Position numbers and translations under genes: made by a program | Assembly (NCBI GenBank): GCA_965226285.1 | Contig: CBDDCQ010000005.1 | Span: forward strand, 496,001 to 560,000 | DNA from: CBDDCQ01 sp965226285 | GTDB lineage: Bacteria > Bacteroidota > Bacteroidia > Flavobacteriales > Ichthyobacteriaceae | Direction of reading: 5' to 3' | Length of the DNA: 64,000 nucleotides | Shown here: positions 62,398 to 64,000 of the stretch, in pieces | Layout: each line of letters begins with the position of its first letter | Numbering within the stretch: the first letter of the stretch is position 1 | The notes under the pieces: model-generated | Database searches by the model: none | Told to the model about the DNA's origin: nothing | The model's input: the letters and a program-made list of their open reading frames with translations, nothing else

Positions 62398-64000
62398 CTA
62401 ACTTTCAGACATTTTTAACCATTTTAGCATCTTTTCTTCCAAGATGGTATTAAGATGCTCTAGTTCACTTGATAATTCTTGTAATTCTTTTAGCAGTATA
62501 TCATTATTTGAAAAAATATGATTAATCTTTTCTTTTCGTTTTTCTAATTTTTCAATGTCTTTTTCTAATGCTCTAAACTCCTTACTCTCCTTATAATTTG
62601 TTTTGTTCTGAGTATCTTGTTTTTTTACTTGAAATACTTTTTCTCGTTGCTTTTTAGATGATTCTATAGCTTTGTATTCAGTGTAATTACCTATAAAATT
62701 CGTAATTATTCCATTACCTTGAAATACAAAAATACTATCTACCAATTTATCCATAAAATACCTATCGTGAGTAACTGCAATAATACACCCACCAAAATCT
62801 AATAGGAAATTTTCCAGTACATTAAGTGTAACAATATCCAAATCATTAGTAGGTTCATCGAGTATTAAAAAATTGGGGTTATTCATAAGTACCGTACAGA
62901 GATATAGGCGTTTGCGTTCTCCTCCACTAAGTTTAGATACAAATTGATATTGCTTTTCTTTAGAAAACAAAAAACGCTCTAATAGCTGTGAAGCCGATAT
63001 TTTTTTTCCTTTATTTAGAGGGATATACTCGGCTATCTTTTTTACTATATCTATTACTTTATCATCGTGATTAAACGATAATCCCTCTTGAGAATAATAA
63101 CCAAATTTTACAGTCTCTCCCACTACTATTTTACCTGCATCTACTCGTTCTTGCTGCATAATGAGTTTAAGTAGTGTAGATTTTCCCGTACCGTTATTAC
63201 CTACGATACCTATCCGTTCTCCTCTTTTAAAATTATAGTTCAATTTATCTATCACCTTGAGTTTTCCAAAAGATTTTTTTACATTGTGAAATTCCAAAAT
63301 TTTATTTCCCAATCTTGGAAAATTAATCTCTAATTCTACTACTTTGTTATCTATTCTTTTATTTGTTCTCTCTTTAAGCTCACCAAAGGAATCTATTCTA
63401 GCTTTGGATTTGGTACTTCTAGCTTTAGGTTGGCGTCTTATCCATTCTAACTCCTTTTTCATTAGGTTTATTGCCTTACTGATGTTTACTGTTTCGTTTT
63501 CTTCTCGCTCGCTTTTCTTTTGCAAAAAATGGGAGTAGTTTCCCTTGTATTTGTATATTTTTTTATCGGATAGCTCTATGATTTCATCGCATACACATTC
63601 TAAAAAATACCTGTCGTGCGTAACCATAAAAAGCGTAATTTTTTCTCTTGATAGATATTCTTCTAACCATTCTATCATATCTAAATCTAAATGGTTAGTA
63701 GGTTCGTCTAGAATTAAAAAATCTGGATTTTCAATAAGTACTTTAGCAAGAGCTATCCGTTTTTTTTGTCCTCCTGAAAGATGTTTGACTTCATTAGTAT
63801 TAAGTTCATTAAGTTTTAGTGTAGATAATATTTTTTTTATCTTTATCTCTAGTTCCCAAGCGTTAACCTCTTCTATTTTCTCAAAAGCCCTTTGAATCGC
63901 CTCTGTATTACTAGGGTTTTTCATACATTTCTCATAATCCTTAATCACTCTAAGTATAGGTATATCTGCATTGTAGATGACCTCATCTACAGTAAGGTTT
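62398..64000 (-). CDS. ABC-F ATPase (Uup/Ettin-like), start off window
   Basis: Open to the window edge: the frame upstream of 63948 continues NLTVDEVIYNADIPILRVI, so the true start lies beyond 64000. Two ABC domains are arranged as in Uup. The first has LSGGQKKRIALAKVL and LILDEPTNHLDLD; the second has the Walker A GIVGNNGTGKSTLLKL, then LSGGERKRLYLC and LILDEPTNDLDIVT. A linker with EWIRRQPKARSTKSKARI lies between, and the C-terminal coiled coil (FRALEKDIEKLEKRKEK) matches Uup's DNA-binding tail. Uup acts in ribosome function and in suppressing precise excision of transposons and tandem repeats. The first Walker A is not in the window. Confidence 0.9.
   Translation of the reverse strand, partial: NLTVDEVIYNADIPILRVIKDYEKCMKNPSNTEAIQRAFEKIEEVNAWELEIKIKKILSTLKLNELNTNEVKHLSGGQKKRIALAKVLIENPDFLILDEPTNHLDLDMIEWLEEYLSREKITLFMVTHDRYFLECVCDEIIELSDKKIYKYKGNYSHFLQKKSEREENETVNISKAINLMKKELEWIRRQPKARSTKSKARIDSFGELKERTNKRIDNKVVELEINFPRLGNKILEFHNVKKSFGKLKVIDKLNYNFKRGERIGIVGNNGTGKSTLLKLIMQQERVDAGKIVVGETVKFGYYSQEGLSFNHDDKVIDIVKKIAEYIPLNKGKKISASQLLERFLFSKEKQYQFVSKLSGGERKRLYLCTVLMNNPNFLILDEPTNDLDIVTLNVLENFLLDFGGCIIAVTHDRYFMDKLVDSIFVFQGNGIITNFIGNYTEYKAIESSKKQREKVFQVKKQDTQNKTNYKESKEFRALEKDIEKLEKRKEKINHIFSNNDILLKELQELSSELEHLNTILEEKMLKWLKMSES

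Overview
The window looks like a piece of chromosome from an AT-rich member of the Bacteroidota, most likely a flavobacterium. The evidence is: promoter-like TAnnTTTG boxes upstream of several genes; C-terminal sorting domains of the type IX secretion system (T9SS) on an M4-like peptidase (13717-15462) and on a decayed gene (61450-61924); lipoproteins with Asp-rich residues after the lipid cysteine; and families typical of that phylum (HmuY, DUF4292, the FISUMP domain, the LptD-like and Ig-like lipoproteins). The species cannot be named from the sequence alone. No rRNA, tRNA or CRISPR array was seen.

Layout. 1-4547: the end of a secreted Ig-like protein, then a tight minus-strand run ruvX-def-mazG-glycosyltransferase-aroB. 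4548-8930: a DNA-modification island with a large Mod-type methyltransferase riddled with in-frame palindromic repeats, and a divergent HinfI/CcrM-like methyltransferase followed by a stub of its probable restriction partner. 8931-13172: minus-strand MBL hydrolase, nadC, RsmI-like methylase, low-Mr phosphatase and dnaA. 13311-21990: thioesterase, secreted peptidase, truB, a small membrane protein, aquaporin, a TPR/DUF4292/EnvC operon, and ruvB. 22000-24950: a DUF262/DUF1524 protein next to scrambled remnants of a second copy of the Mod gene. 24955-31278: two large paralogous lipoproteins sharing seven repeated modules but ending in different domains (a six-repeat propeller-like region versus a FISUMP domain). 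31417-38403: an exonuclease/GIY-YIG protein and a complete RND efflux operon. 39042-49289: pckA, a periplasmic PPIase, two lipoproteins, a fused FAD/Fe-S dehydrogenase and a DUF2797 protein. 49373-59805: lptD, priA, an RNA methyltransferase, a remnant of rmuC, an Ig-like lipoprotein, waaA and an HmuY-like lipoprotein. 59859-64000: an apparently intact BglII-like restriction-modification pair, a decayed T9SS protein, a gutted methyltransferase-like gene and a partial ABC-F ATPase.

Themes. First, DNA modification: one complete type II system, two methyltransferases without an intact nuclease partner, and one DUF262 protein whose HNH-like histidine is replaced. Second, envelope and surface: LptD, WaaA, the RND pump, EnvC and many lipoproteins. 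Third, decay and shuffling: remnants of mod, a HinfI-like nuclease, rmuC and an FN3/T9SS protein. The most unusual features are the GC-rich palindromic elements inserted in frame at three sites in the Mod gene, and the twin modular lipoproteins with exchanged C-terminal domains.
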